Shown one piece after another: positions 1-9,024 of a DNA stretch of 51,468 bases; within the stretch, counting starts at the first letter, position 1; each line of letters opens with the position of its first letter. The stretch spans positions 1 to 51,468 of the forward strand of contig CAYQTE010000032.1 of assembly GCA_964420285.1 (NCBI GenBank), in the 5' to 3' direction. The translations under genes and the position numbers were made by a program. The notes beneath the pieces were generated by a model, which was not told the origin of the DNA, did no database searches, and worked only from the letters and a program-made list of their open reading frames with translations. Origin of the DNA: CAYQTE01 sp964420285. GTDB taxonomy: Bacteria > Planctomycetota > Phycisphaerae > Tepidisphaerales > Tepidisphaeraceae.

Positions 1-543
1 GGCAACGCGCTGGCCGATGTTCTGTTCGGCGACTACAACCCGGCCGGGCGGCTTGTCCAGACGTGGCCCAAGTCGCTGGATCAGGTTCCGACCATGATGG
101 ACTACAACATCCGCGACGGCCGGACTTATATGTATTTCAAGGGCGAGCCGCTGTATCCGTTCGGATATGGGTTGAGCTACACGAACTTCGCGTATTCGAA
201 TCTGCGGACCAGCGCTACATCGCTCAGCGCCAAGGGTTCGATTGATGTCAGCGTCGATGTGAAGAATACCGGCGCCAAGGCCGGCGACGAGGTTGTGCAA
301 CTGTACGTCAAGCACATCGGCTCGACGGTGGACCGGCCGGGCAAGGAACTGCGCGGATTCAAGCGTGTTCCAATCGCGGCCGGTGAGACCAAGACTGTGA
401 CGATGACGCTGCCGGCCAGCCGGTTGGCGTATTGGAACACCACCAGCAAGAGTTGGGAGGTGGAGAACGACAAGATACAGCTTATGGTTGGCGGATCGTC
501 GGCGGACACGAAAGTGGAGCAGACGATCGCGGTGACGCAGTAG
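1..543 (+). CDS. GH3 beta-glucosidase, C-terminal fragment
   Basis: Open from the first base in frame 1 to the TAG at 541-543, so the 5' part lies outside the window. The visible 180 residues hold the end of the GH3 C-terminal (alpha/beta sandwich) domain. This includes the FGDYNPAGRL segment that GH3 enzymes carry near the active-site loop and the YPFGYGLSYT stretch that leads into the last domain. A fibronectin-III-like domain follows (GDEVVQLYV, RPGKELRGFKRV). GH3 enzymes of this shape hydrolyse beta-linked glucosides or xylosides and are usually exported, but the signal peptide and catalytic Asp are not visible here. Substrate cannot be told from this part. Family assignment is firm. Confidence 0.92.
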   Translation, partial: GNALADVLFGDYNPAGRLVQTWPKSLDQVPTMMDYNIRDGRTYMYFKGEPLYPFGYGLSYTNFAYSNLRTSATSLSAKGSIDVSVDVKNTGAKAGDEVVQLYVKHIGSTVDRPGKELRGFKRVPIAAGETKTVTMTLPASRLAYWNTTSKSWEVENDKIQLMVGGSSADTKVEQTIAVTQ

Positions 544-552
544 GAGGATCGG

Positions 553-596
553 GCCGGACCTTCGTGCGACCGGTTTTGGTGGTGCGAGGGTCCGGC
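553..596. terminator. Inverted repeat between convergent genes, possible terminator
   Basis: GCCGGACC (553-560) and GGTCCGGC (589-596) are perfect 8-bp arms around a 28-nt loop. The repeat lies between two genes that end facing each other. There is no T-run, so an intrinsic terminator is only a weak possibility. Confidence 0.25.
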
Positions 597-1033
597 TATT
601 CAACCGGGCGGATAAATTGCTCGACCGGCTTGCGCAGCGGCCAGGGCATGTCGGTTCTGGCGTGGCACTTGGCCATATTCTGGCGCGCGGCGCGGGCCAG
701 AGGGAAGAGGTCCGGATCCAGTTTTGCGGCGGCGATCGCGTTGGCCCAGGCGCTGGTCTGGGCGTCGATGGGGATCGGGTATCGGTAGATGCTGTCAATG
801 AAGTAGGATCGCACGTCCGAGTCGGCCCGTTCCATGACGGATTGGATTCTGGAATCGGCGAAGAATCCGCGCGGGTTTCGCCACATGAGGGCGGCGATTC
901 CGGCCAGCGAGCAGTATTTGGCCCGCGGCTCGGGGGATTTTCGCCCCAGCAACAACCCATCGGCGATGCGCATGGCGACAGTCGTCGCCGGTGGCGTTGC
1001 GGGCAACTCGGCCTGATCAAGGTCTGACGGCAT
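596..1033 (-). CDS. Conserved-looking hypothetical protein, about 145 aa
   Basis: I do not recognise the family. The protein is small, soluble in appearance and Ala/Pro/Arg-rich. It has no signal peptide or membrane segment and ends IRPVE. I chose the ATG at 1033 rather than the upstream in-frame codon at 1054, because a TATAGT hexamer lies just 7 nt before 1033. Starting at 1054 would place the promoter inside the gene. The gene converges on the GH3 gene and is divergent from rpoN. That it is a real gene rests on its place filling an otherwise empty interval, its reading frame and the promoter-like hexamer. Confidence 0.6.
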   Translation of the reverse strand: MPSDLDQAELPATPPATTVAMRIADGLLLGRKSPEPRAKYCSLAGIAALMWRNPRGFFADSRIQSVMERADSDVRSYFIDSIYRYPIPIDAQTSAWANAIAAAKLDPDLFPLARAARQNMAKCHARTDMPWPLRKPVEQFIRPVE

Positions 1034-1040
1034 AGGCAAT

Positions 1041-1046
1041 ACTATA
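1041..1046 (-). promoter_or_regulatory. -10-like hexamer TATAGT before the small hypothetical gene
   Basis: On the minus strand TATAGT ends 7 nt before the ATG at 1033, so the predicted transcript would begin at or next to the start codon (leaderless). No convincing -35 is seen. Confidence 0.35.
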
Positions 1047-1229
1047 CACCGCAAACCTCGCCGCGAACACGAAAATCAATTCAAGCCACCAGGCGGCGGG
1101 GCGATGCGGCGCGGCTCGGCCTATACTACGGAATTACCGGACGGGCGGAGCCGATGCAGGTGCACACACGGGTCGGACCGGCCGCCAGGGGCGAAAAAAA
1201 GTGGGAAGATGCACTTGAAAAATGATAGT

Positions 1230-1258
1230 TTGCCCGGCCGGCGCGGCAGTGGTATAGT
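1230..1258 (+). promoter_or_regulatory. Candidate sigma-70-type promoter of rpoN
   Basis: TTGCCC (1230-1235) and TATAGT (1253-1258) are separated by 17 bp, with the rpoN ATG about 56 nt downstream. This is the only good housekeeping-type promoter I see ahead of rpoN. It might drive the following glycosyltransferase genes too, since these start 24 nt after the rpoN stop. Confidence 0.45.
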
Positions 1259-1314
1259 GTGCTCGGCAGCAAATCGCGTGCCTAAGATTAGGTTTGTGTA
1301 AGCCTTTTATTGGT

Positions 1315-2871
1315 ATGGAATTAACACAATCAACCTCGATGCGGCAGGAGCTCCGGCAGCTTCTCACGCCGCGCATGATCCAGAGCATGGAGATCCTCCA
1401 ATTGCCCCTGATGGCCCTGGAGGAGCGGATCGAGCAGGAGCTGGAAGTCAATCCGGTCCTGGAGATGCGGGAGAACGAGCCGGAGCCGGATGCCGACGGC
1501 CAGCCGGCCAAGTTGGACAAAGTCATCGATGAGGGTCGCGAAGAGTCGCGCCCGATGGTGCTGAAGGAGGATTCCAACGGGGCGGAGGACTTCGATCGGC
1601 TGTCGAAGATCGGCGAGTATTTCGAGAACGAGGAGTTTCAGACCAATTCGGGGAACTTTCGCCAGGGGTCCGGTTCGGACGGGGAACGCGATAAGAAGCT
1701 GGACGCGATGAACAACACCGCCGCGCGGGCGGCATCGCTGACCGATTATCTGCTGGAGCAATGGGCGTTTGTCGAGTGCCCGGATGCCGTTCGCCGCGCC
1801 GGCCGGGCCATCATCAACAGCATCGACGCCGAAGGGTATCTGCGCGTCAGCATGGAAACGATCCAGAGCGAGAGCAAGGAACCGCCGCTTTTGGCGGACC
1901 TGGAGGCGGCGCTCAAACTGGTGCAGACGCTGGAACCCGCGGGCGTGGGGGCGCGGGATCTGAGCGAATGCCTGCTGCTGCAACTGGCCGACCTGGAAAA
2001 GGACGAGGAACTCTCCGAGGGGCACGATTTTCGCCTGGAGCGGGCGCTGATCAGCGAATGCCTGAACGATCTGAAGATGAATCGGTTTCCGCAGATCAGT
2101 AAGAAGCTGGGCCGGTCGATCGACGACATCAACGCGGCCCGGCGGCGGCTGGCGCGGCTGAATCCGTATCCGGGCAAACTGATCGGCGGGCAGGACGCGC
2201 CGCCGATCACGCCGGATGCGATCATCTATTACGACGAGGAAACCGACCGGTACGAGATCGAGATGACCAACGATCCGGCGCCGAATCTTTATATCAGCGC
2301 CATGTATCGCAACATGATCAAGAACCGGACGGTGGACAAGAAGACGCGGGATTTCCTGTCCAACAACGTGCGCAACGCGCGCTGGCTGATCGAGAGCATC
2401 GAGCAGCGACGCGGCACCATCGCCCGCGTCATCCGCGCCGTGGTCGATGCTCAGCGCGAGTTCTTCGACAAGGGTCCGGAGTTTCTCAAGCCCCTGCCCA
2501 TGATCCTGGTCGCCGACCAGCTTGGCATCCACGTGGCGACCGTCTCTCGAGCCGTCTCGGAAAAATGGATTCAAACTCCGCGCGGCATCTATCCGCTGCG
2601 CCGCTTCTTTTCCGGCGGCACCCAAGGCGCTGACGGCACCGACATGAGCTGGGACGCCGTCAAGGAAAAGCTCAGAAACATCATTTCTGAGGAAGACAAA
2701 TTTGATCCGCTCAACGACGATGTCCTGGTTGAAAAGCTCAAGGCCCAGGGAATTGACCTGGCACGCCGCACTGTTGCCAAATACCGCAAACTCCTGAACA
2801 TCCCCACGGCGCGGCAGCGCCGGACGTTTGAAACCGGCCACAAATCACCGGTGCCGACCAACGGCCAGTAG
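1315..2871 (+). CDS. rpoN: RNA polymerase sigma-54 factor RpoN
   Basis: Sigma-54 directs RNA polymerase to -24/-12 promoters and needs an AAA+ enhancer-binding protein to open them. The 518-residue product has the three expected parts. Region I is a Gln/Leu-rich start (RQELRQLLTPRMIQSMEIL). An acidic linker covers roughly residues 60-130. The core-binding and DNA-binding region ends in the RpoN box ARRTVAKYRK near the C terminus. Length is normal for the family. The ATG at 1315 gives the canonical N terminus; an in-frame TTG at 1294 would add only seven unrelated residues. It heads a long same-strand block of glycosyltransferase genes, which is an unusual setting. Confidence 0.97.
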   Translation: MELTQSTSMRQELRQLLTPRMIQSMEILQLPLMALEERIEQELEVNPVLEMRENEPEPDADGQPAKLDKVIDEGREESRPMVLKEDSNGAEDFDRLSKIGEYFENEEFQTNSGNFRQGSGSDGERDKKLDAMNNTAARAASLTDYLLEQWAFVECPDAVRRAGRAIINSIDAEGYLRVSMETIQSESKEPPLLADLEAALKLVQTLEPAGVGARDLSECLLLQLADLEKDEELSEGHDFRLERALISECLNDLKMNRFPQISKKLGRSIDDINAARRRLARLNPYPGKLIGGQDAPPITPDAIIYYDEETDRYEIEMTNDPAPNLYISAMYRNMIKNRTVDKKTRDFLSNNVRNARWLIESIEQRRGTIARVIRAVVDAQREFFDKGPEFLKPLPMILVADQLGIHVATVSRAVSEKWIQTPRGIYPLRRFFSGGTQGADGTDMSWDAVKEKLRNIISEEDKFDPLNDDVLVEKLKAQGIDLARRTVAKYRKLLNIPTARQRRTFETGHKSPVPTNGQ

Positions 2872-2895
2872 GCCGGTGCATCGCCCGGCGTTAAC

Positions 2896-5304
2896 ATGCC
2901 CTCGATGTCGCAAGCCAAGATCGAACGGGCGATGCAAATCGCGATGGAGCACCACCGCGCCGGGCGGCTTGGGCAGGCTGAGTCGGGCTATCGGGAGGTT
3001 TTGGCGAACCAACCATCACATGCCGAGGCGCTGCATCTTCTGGGAGTGCTCGCGGGCCAGACTGGGCGGCTCGACGAGGCGACGGATTTGATCAGGCGCG
3101 CCATTGCCGCCGCGCCGGGGAATGCGGTCTACCACGGCGATCTGGGCGGATTCCTGCAACACGCCGGGAAGCTGGATGAAGCGATCGGCTGTTACCAGCA
3201 GGCCTTGCGGTTCAAGCCCGATTTCGCCGAAGCGCATTTCAATCTGGGCGTGGCGTGGCAACAGAAAGGGGAACTGGATCGCGCGATCGGCAGTTTCCAG
3301 CGGGCGGTGCAACTGAAACCGACGTTGAGTGACGCCCACTTCCAACTTGGTCAGGCGTGGATGGGGCGAGGTGAGGTGGATCGCGCGGTGGCCTGCTACC
3401 AGAACGCGTTGCAATCAGATCCACGATCGGTTGCGGCCCATTATTATCTGGGGAATGCGTGGACGGCCAGGGGTGATCCGGACCGGGCGATCGAGTGCTA
3501 TGAACGGGCGCTGGCGCTGCAACCGGACCTGGCCGAAGCGTACATCGGCCTGGGCATCGCCCGGCTGGATAAGGGACAACTCACCGAGGCGGAGGCCGAT
3601 TTCCAGCGGGCGTTGGCTTTGCGGCCGGAATGTGCCGAGGGGCATCACGGATTGGGCATGGTTTGGGGCCGTCGCGGGCAAATGGACCGCGCGATCGCCT
3701 GCCACGAGAAGGCGCTGTCGCTGCGGAGCGACTATCCGGAAGCGCATAACAACCTCGGCCTGGCATGGAACGAGAAACGGGAGCTCGACAAGGCGATCGC
3801 GTGTTACCAGCGGGCACTGGCAATAAGGCCGGGCTTTGCCGAAGCACACTGCAATCTCGGCAACTCGCTGCGCGACGCGGGAAAGTTCGACGAGGCCATC
3901 GCCAGCTATCAGCAAGCGATCGCGTGCAATCCCGGCTTCGTCAAGGCCCACCTCAACCTGGGCAATATCTGGAAAGACACCGGGTACATCGACTTGGCCA
4001 TCGAGTGTTGCCGGCGGGCGCTGGCGCACGATCCCACGTTCATCAGCGCGCACGACAATCTCATCTATATGTTGCATTACCATCCGGCCGCTGATCTGCA
4101 GAGCCTGCTGGTGGAAAGCCAGCGATGGAATCGCCAGCACGCCGAGCCGCTGAAGCGGTTTATGCTGCCCCACGGCAACGACCGCAATCCGGACCGGCGC
4201 CTGCGCGTCGGCTACATGTCGCCCGATTTTCGCACTCATCCCGTCGGCCGGTTCATACTGCCCCTGCTGGCCAGTCACGATCGCGCGGCGGTCGAGGTCT
4301 TCTGCTATTCACTGGTGACGGTTCCTGATGCGATGACGGCGAAATTGAAGCCGCACGCCGACACGTGGCGAAGCGTGGTCGGCCAGAGCGATGAGCAGAT
4401 TGCCCGGACGATTCGAGAAGACCGGATCGACATTCTTGTGGATTTGGCCATGCACACGGCGCACAACCGGCTGCTGGTTCTGGCGCGTAAGCCGGCGCCG
4501 GTGCAGGTAACCTATCTGGCGTCCCTGGGCGGCTCGGGGCTGGACACGATCGACTACCGCCTGACCGATCGATATCTCAACCCGGACGAAGCGGATGATC
4601 GGTTCTACCTGGAAAAATCCGTGCGACTTTCGGGAACCTATTGGTGCTACCAGCCCAGCGACGCCGCCGGGACTGTGAACGAACTGCCGGCATTGACGGC
4701 CGGAAGGATCACGCTCGGCTGTCTGAATAACTTCGCCAAGGTCTCGCAAAACACGTTGGAGATCTGGTCGCGGCTGCTTCATCGCATTCCGGATTCGCGG
4801 ATGCTGCTGCACTCTTTTCCCGGCAGCCACCGCCAGCGCGTCGTCGGCTATTTGAATGATTGCGGGATTGCCGCCGATCGACTGGAGATCGTCGGCAAGG
4901 TTCCCGCAAGGGACTATTTCAACAACTACCATCGTATTGACATTGCTCTGGACCCTTTTCCTTATCCGGGCGGCACGACGACCTGTGACACGCTGTGGAT
5001 GGGCGTACCGGTCGTTACGCTCGCCGGCCGCACCGCCATCGGACGCGCCGGCGTGAGCATATTGTCCAACATCGGCCATGCGGAATTGGTCGCGGAGAAT
5101 GCCGAACACTACATACAAATCGCTGTCGATCTGGCCGGCGATCTGCCCCGGCTGGCCCAAATGCGAGCGACTCTGCGCGAGCAGATGCGAAATTCTCCGC
5201 TGATGGATGAAAAGGGGTATGCCCGCGGCGTCGAAGCGGCGTATCGAACCATGTGGCGCAACTGGTGCGCGCAACCATCCCCCAGTACGGCGCCCCAGCC
5301 GTGA
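2896..5304 (+). CDS. TPR-repeat O-GlcNAc-transferase-like glycosyltransferase (GT41), copy A
   Basis: An 802-residue protein with about 11 tetratricopeptide repeats (residues ~10-400), many with the AEAHFNLG and AIACYQRAL signatures, followed by a GT41 catalytic domain (~430-790). Landmarks are VGYMSPDF at ~436, DILVDLAMH at ~512, NNFAKVS with the UDP-contacting Lys equivalent at K615, and GGTTTCD ending at D698. GT41 enzymes move a sugar from UDP-sugar to Ser/Thr; the TPR superhelix selects the protein. The usual WLGYPGTTG loop reads YLASLGGSG here. The gene starts 24 nt after rpoN, and the next copy starts 8 nt after its stop. Acceptor and donor are unknown. No signal peptide is seen, so it is presumably cytoplasmic. 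Confidence 0.9.
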   Translation: MPSMSQAKIERAMQIAMEHHRAGRLGQAESGYREVLANQPSHAEALHLLGVLAGQTGRLDEATDLIRRAIAAAPGNAVYHGDLGGFLQHAGKLDEAIGCYQQALRFKPDFAEAHFNLGVAWQQKGELDRAIGSFQRAVQLKPTLSDAHFQLGQAWMGRGEVDRAVACYQNALQSDPRSVAAHYYLGNAWTARGDPDRAIECYERALALQPDLAEAYIGLGIARLDKGQLTEAEADFQRALALRPECAEGHHGLGMVWGRRGQMDRAIACHEKALSLRSDYPEAHNNLGLAWNEKRELDKAIACYQRALAIRPGFAEAHCNLGNSLRDAGKFDEAIASYQQAIACNPGFVKAHLNLGNIWKDTGYIDLAIECCRRALAHDPTFISAHDNLIYMLHYHPAADLQSLLVESQRWNRQHAEPLKRFMLPHGNDRNPDRRLRVGYMSPDFRTHPVGRFILPLLASHDRAAVEVFCYSLVTVPDAMTAKLKPHADTWRSVVGQSDEQIARTIREDRIDILVDLAMHTAHNRLLVLARKPAPVQVTYLASLGGSGLDTIDYRLTDRYLNPDEADDRFYLEKSVRLSGTYWCYQPSDAAGTVNELPALTAGRITLGCLNNFAKVSQNTLEIWSRLLHRIPDSRMLLHSFPGSHRQRVVGYLNDCGIAADRLEIVGKVPARDYFNNYHRIDIALDPFPYPGGTTTCDTLWMGVPVVTLAGRTAIGRAGVSILSNIGHAELVAENAEHYIQIAVDLAGDLPRLAQMRATLREQMRNSPLMDEKGYARGVEAAYRTMWRNWCAQPSPSTAPQP

Positions 5305-5384
5305 GCAGTAATATGCCGGCCATGTCGCACGACGAGATCGACCGGGCGATGCAAGTGGCCATGGAGCACCACCGCGCCGGGCGG
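5203..5384 (+). repeat. Direct repeat, first copy (gene A/B junction)
   Basis: A 182-bp ungapped stretch covering the 3' end of copy A, the 8-nt intergenic gap and the start of copy B. It matches 7008-7189 at a constant offset of 1805 with about 20 mismatches by hand alignment. It is the trace of tandem duplication or gene conversion. Confidence 0.85.
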
Positions 5385-7109
5385 ATTCCGCAGGCGGCGG
5401 CAGGGTATCGGCAGGTTCTGGCCATGCAGCCGGACCACGCGGACGCGCTGCATCTGCTGGGTGTGATCGCGGGCCAGTCGGGGCGGCCGGATGACGCAAT
5501 CAAACTCATCCGACGGGCGATCGCCGCGGCGCCGGACAATGCGATTTATCATTGCGATCTGGCCGGATTTCTGCACGCGCATGGCCAGGTGGATGCGGCG
5601 GTGGCCAGTTACCAGCGGGCAATTCAATTGAAAGGCGATTTTGCGGAGGTGCATTACAATCTTGGCGTGATATGGAAGGAAAAGCTGCAACTGGATGCGG
5701 CCATCGCCTGTTACGAACGAGCGATTTCGCTGTCGCCCAATCTTGCCAAGGCGCATGATGCGCTTGGCACCGCCTTCAAGGACGCGGGTCAGCTTGACCA
5801 GGCGATGGCGTGCTATCGGCGAGCGCTTCAATTGGACCCCAACTACCTGGAAGCGTGGGAAGATCTGCTCTATGTGCTGCTGTTCCATCCCGCTTCGAAC
5901 CGTCGCAGCCTTCTGGCTGAGCACCGGCGCTGGAACGACCGGTTTGCCCGGCCGCTTGGACGATTCACCCGCCCTCCGAATAATGGCCGCGACCCGGATC
6001 GGCGACTGCGGGTCGGATATGTCTCGCCGGATTTGCGCCAACATCCGGTCGGCCGATTCATGCTGCCGCTGCTGGCATCGCACGATCGCGATGCGGTGGA
6101 GGTGTACTGCTACGCGCAGATTTCCAAGCCCGACGACCTTACGGAGAAATTGAAGGGGCACGCGGCCGTTTGGCGAACCATCGAGGGTCTTTCCGACGAG
6201 GCGGTGACCGAACTGATCCGGCAGGATCAGATCGATATTCTGGTGGACCTTGCGATGCACACGGGCAACAACCGGCTGCTGGTTTTTGCGCGCAAGCCGG
6301 CGCCGGTGCAGGTGACGTATCTGGCGGTCGCGTACGGCGCCGGCGTGGAGGCCATCGATTACCGCCTGACCGATCGCTACCTCGATCCGGACGAGGCCGA
6401 TGACATTGACTACATCGAGAAGTCGATCCGTCTGGCGGGACCGTATTGGTGCTATCAGCCCAGCGTCGCCACTGAGCCGGCCGGGGGGTTGCCCGTTCTG
6501 GCGGCCGGGAAGGTTACATTCGGGTGCCTCAACAATTTTGCCAAGGTCTCTTCCGCCGCGATGGAAACCTGGGCCAAAATCCTGTTGGCCGTGCCCGGCG
6601 CCAGGCTGATATTGCATTCGCATGCCGGCCGGCACTGGGAGCGGATTACGCAGCTTTTCGCCGATCAAGGGGTGGCGGCCGATCGGATCGAGATTCTGCA
6701 AATGCTCTCGATGAAGGACTATATTGAGCAATACCGTCGCATCGATATCGCACTGGACCCATTCCCGTATGCCGGCGCCACGACCACGTGCGATGCCCTG
6801 TGGATGGGGGTTCCGGTGGTGACACTGGCGGGCCGCACGGCCGTTGGTCGCGCGGGGGTGAGCATCCTGTCCAATGTCGGACGTACCGAGTGGATCGCGC
6901 GGAGCAGGGAACACTACATGCAACTTGCCATTGATCTGGCCGGCGATCTGCCGCGGCTGGCCCAATCGCGCTTGACCCTGCGCCAGCAGATGCGGAACTC
7001 GCCGCTTATGGATGAAAAGGGGTATGCCCGCGGCATCGAAGCGGCGTATCGAACCATGTGGCGCTACTGGTGTGCGCAACCATCCCTCAATACCTCGCCC
7101 CAGCCGTGA
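5313..7109 (+). CDS. TPR-repeat O-GlcNAc-transferase-like glycosyltransferase (GT41), copy B
   Basis: A 598-residue paralogue of copy A with only about five TPR units before the same GT41 domain. Motifs are VGYVSPDL, DILVDLAMH, NNFAKVS, and GATTTCD in place of the more usual GGTTT or GHTT. The loop after the ARKPAPVQVT segment reads YLAVAYGAG, far from WLGYPGTTG. I took the ATG at 5313 because the product then begins MPAMSHDEI, in line with MPSMSQAKI of copy A. The frame is open further upstream, but only inside the end of copy A. It lies 8 nt after copy A and 8 nt before copy C, so co-translation in one message is likely. It is the shortest of the five, with the smallest TPR platform. Confidence 0.88.
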   Translation: MPAMSHDEIDRAMQVAMEHHRAGRIPQAAAGYRQVLAMQPDHADALHLLGVIAGQSGRPDDAIKLIRRAIAAAPDNAIYHCDLAGFLHAHGQVDAAVASYQRAIQLKGDFAEVHYNLGVIWKEKLQLDAAIACYERAISLSPNLAKAHDALGTAFKDAGQLDQAMACYRRALQLDPNYLEAWEDLLYVLLFHPASNRRSLLAEHRRWNDRFARPLGRFTRPPNNGRDPDRRLRVGYVSPDLRQHPVGRFMLPLLASHDRDAVEVYCYAQISKPDDLTEKLKGHAAVWRTIEGLSDEAVTELIRQDQIDILVDLAMHTGNNRLLVFARKPAPVQVTYLAVAYGAGVEAIDYRLTDRYLDPDEADDIDYIEKSIRLAGPYWCYQPSVATEPAGGLPVLAAGKVTFGCLNNFAKVSSAAMETWAKILLAVPGARLILHSHAGRHWERITQLFADQGVAADRIEILQMLSMKDYIEQYRRIDIALDPFPYAGATTTCDALWMGVPVVTLAGRTAVGRAGVSILSNVGRTEWIARSREHYMQLAIDLAGDLPRLAQSRLTLRQQMRNSPLMDEKGYARGIEAAYRTMWRYWCAQPSLNTSPQP

Positions 7110-7189
7110 ACAGTAAGATGCCAGCCATGTCGCACGACGAAATTGCCCGGGCGGTGCAAGCCGCGATCGGCCACCACCGCGCCGGGCGG
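7008..7189 (+). repeat. Direct repeat, second copy (gene B/C junction)
   Basis: This matches 5203-5384 without gaps. It covers the 3' end of copy B, the gap and the start of copy C. Similarity across a non-coding gap as well as coding ends points to duplication of a whole unit or later conversion, not only protein-level selection. Confidence 0.85.
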
Positions 7190-9016
7190 CTCCAGCAGGC
7201 GGAGGCCGGGTATCGGCAGGTTCTGGCGATGCAGCCGGACCATCCCGACGCATTGCATCTGCTGGGCGTGGTTGCGGCCCAGGCCGGGCGGCTTGACGAA
7301 GCGATCGCCTGCTTCCAGCGATTCCTGGCGGTCAAGCCGAACGTGGTCGAAGTCCACTACAACCTTGCCCTGGCCTGGGCTGCAAAGCGAGAGCCAGACA
7401 AGGCGATCGCCTGCTATCAGCGGGCGCTGGAATTGAATCCGAAGTACGCCGAGGCTCATCTGGGCCAGGGTCTGGGTTGGAAGGACAAGGGACAGCTCGA
7501 CCAGGCCATTGTCTGCTTCAAGCGGGCGCTGGACGCCAATCCGAAATACGTTGAAGCCCATTACAATCTTGGCAACGCATTGCGCGACACGGGCCATTTT
7601 GTCGAAGCCATTGCATGTTTTCAGAAAGCGCTGAGCTGCAACCCCGGATTCGTTATTGCGTACCGGAATCTCGGCTACCTGTGGAGACACATCGGGCAGA
7701 TCGACCAGGCCGTTGCCTGCTATCGCCAGGCGCTGGCCCTCAAGCCCGATTTTGTGGGCGCCCACGACAATCTGCTCTATACGCTGCCGTTTCATCCCGA
7801 TTCCGATCGCCCAGGCATGTTTGCGGAATTCCAGAACTGGAACCGCCAGCACGCCCGGCCGCTGCGGCGGTTCATTCAGACTCATGCCAACGACCGCAAT
7901 CCCAACCGGCGGCTGCGCATCGCCTACGTCTCGCCCAATTTTCACAAACATCCCGTCGGTCGCTTCATGCTGCCGCTGCTGGCCCGACACGATCGTGTTC
8001 AGTTTGAGGTCTTCTGTTATGCGTCGTCGCCGGAACACGATGAGCTGACCACGAAACTCAAGTCGCATGCCGACGTGTGGCGAAGCATCGTCGGCCTCTC
8101 CGATGAGCAGGCCGCCCAGTTGATCCGCAAGGACCAGATCGACATTCTCGTCGATCTTTCGATGCACATGGCCGACAACCGCATGCTCGTCTTCGCCCGC
8201 AAGCCGGCGCCGGTGCAGGTGACGTACCTTGCCTATGCCGGCGGCACCGCCGTGGACACCATCGACTATCGCCTGACGGATCGCTATCTCGACCCCGACC
8301 CGGCCGATGACCGGTTCTACATGGAGAAGTCAATTCGCCTGGACGGAACCTATTGGTGCTACCAGCAGAGCATTGCCACGCAGCCGGTCAACGCGCTGCC
8401 GGCGCTGACGGCCGGGACGATCACGCTGGGATGTTTGAACAACTTCTCGAAGGTATCTCCCGGCGCGATGGAGACATGGGCGACGTTACTGAATCGTCTG
8501 GGCAGCGCGCGGCTCGTCTTGCATACGATTATTGGAAGCCACCGCGAAAAGGTCATCAGGTTTATGACCGATCGCGGTGTCGCGGCCGATCGACTGGACA
8601 TCGTCGGCCGGGTTTCGCCGGAGGAATATTTCACGACCTATCAGCGCATCGACCTGGCTGTGGACCCGTTCCCATACGCCGGCGGCACGACGACCTGCGA
8701 TGCGCTGTGGATGGGAATTCCGGTGGTGACGCTGGCCGGGCGGACGGCCGTGGGGCGGGCGGGCGTGAGCATTCTGTCGAACGTCGGCCTGGACGAGTTG
8801 ATTGCCGGCACGCCGCAGGAATATGTGCGCATTGCAGCCGATCTGGCCGCGGACTTGCCCCGACTGGCGCAGTTTCGCGCCACGCTTCGCCAGCGCATGC
8901 AGGACTCAGCGCTGATGGATGAGACGCGGTATGCCCACGGTATTGAAGCGGCGTACCGAACCATGTGGTGCGATTGGTGCCGGCAGCCGGCGGGAAATAG
9001 TTCGTCACCGCTCTGA
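7118..9016 (+). CDS. TPR-repeat O-GlcNAc-transferase-like glycosyltransferase (GT41), copy C
   Basis: A 632-residue paralogue with about six TPR units and a full GT41 domain: IAYVSPNF, DILVDLSMH, NNFSKVS and GGTTTCD. The loop after the conserved RKPAPVQVTY reads LAYAGGTAV. It lacks the third repeat (RRAIAAAP type) present in copies A, B, D and E, so repeat number changed by loss or gain of whole units. The start at 7118 gives MPAMSHDEI, aligned with copy B. Neighbouring stops and starts are 8 nt apart on both sides. Its role is presumed to be intracellular protein O-glycosylation, with substrates unknown. Confidence 0.88.
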   Translation: MPAMSHDEIARAVQAAIGHHRAGRLQQAEAGYRQVLAMQPDHPDALHLLGVVAAQAGRLDEAIACFQRFLAVKPNVVEVHYNLALAWAAKREPDKAIACYQRALELNPKYAEAHLGQGLGWKDKGQLDQAIVCFKRALDANPKYVEAHYNLGNALRDTGHFVEAIACFQKALSCNPGFVIAYRNLGYLWRHIGQIDQAVACYRQALALKPDFVGAHDNLLYTLPFHPDSDRPGMFAEFQNWNRQHARPLRRFIQTHANDRNPNRRLRIAYVSPNFHKHPVGRFMLPLLARHDRVQFEVFCYASSPEHDELTTKLKSHADVWRSIVGLSDEQAAQLIRKDQIDILVDLSMHMADNRMLVFARKPAPVQVTYLAYAGGTAVDTIDYRLTDRYLDPDPADDRFYMEKSIRLDGTYWCYQQSIATQPVNALPALTAGTITLGCLNNFSKVSPGAMETWATLLNRLGSARLVLHTIIGSHREKVIRFMTDRGVAADRLDIVGRVSPEEYFTTYQRIDLAVDPFPYAGGTTTCDALWMGIPVVTLAGRTAVGRAGVSILSNVGLDELIAGTPQEYVRIAADLAADLPRLAQFRATLRQRMQDSALMDETRYAHGIEAAYRTMWCDWCRQPAGNSSSPL

Positions 9017-9024
9017 ACGGTAGG

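Noticed and set aside
1294..1314. TTG start for rpoN seven codons upstream
   Set aside because: The extra residues are not part of the sigma-54 N terminus; the ATG at 1315 fits the family.
1330..2841. 503-codon minus-strand frame opposite rpoN
   Set aside because: The plus strand encodes a textbook RpoN; the antisense product has no family features.
5109..7253. 714-codon minus-strand frame across copies A-C of the OGT array
   Set aside because: It runs antisense to three conserved transferase genes and its repeated motifs are reverse-strand shadows of the TPR sequence.
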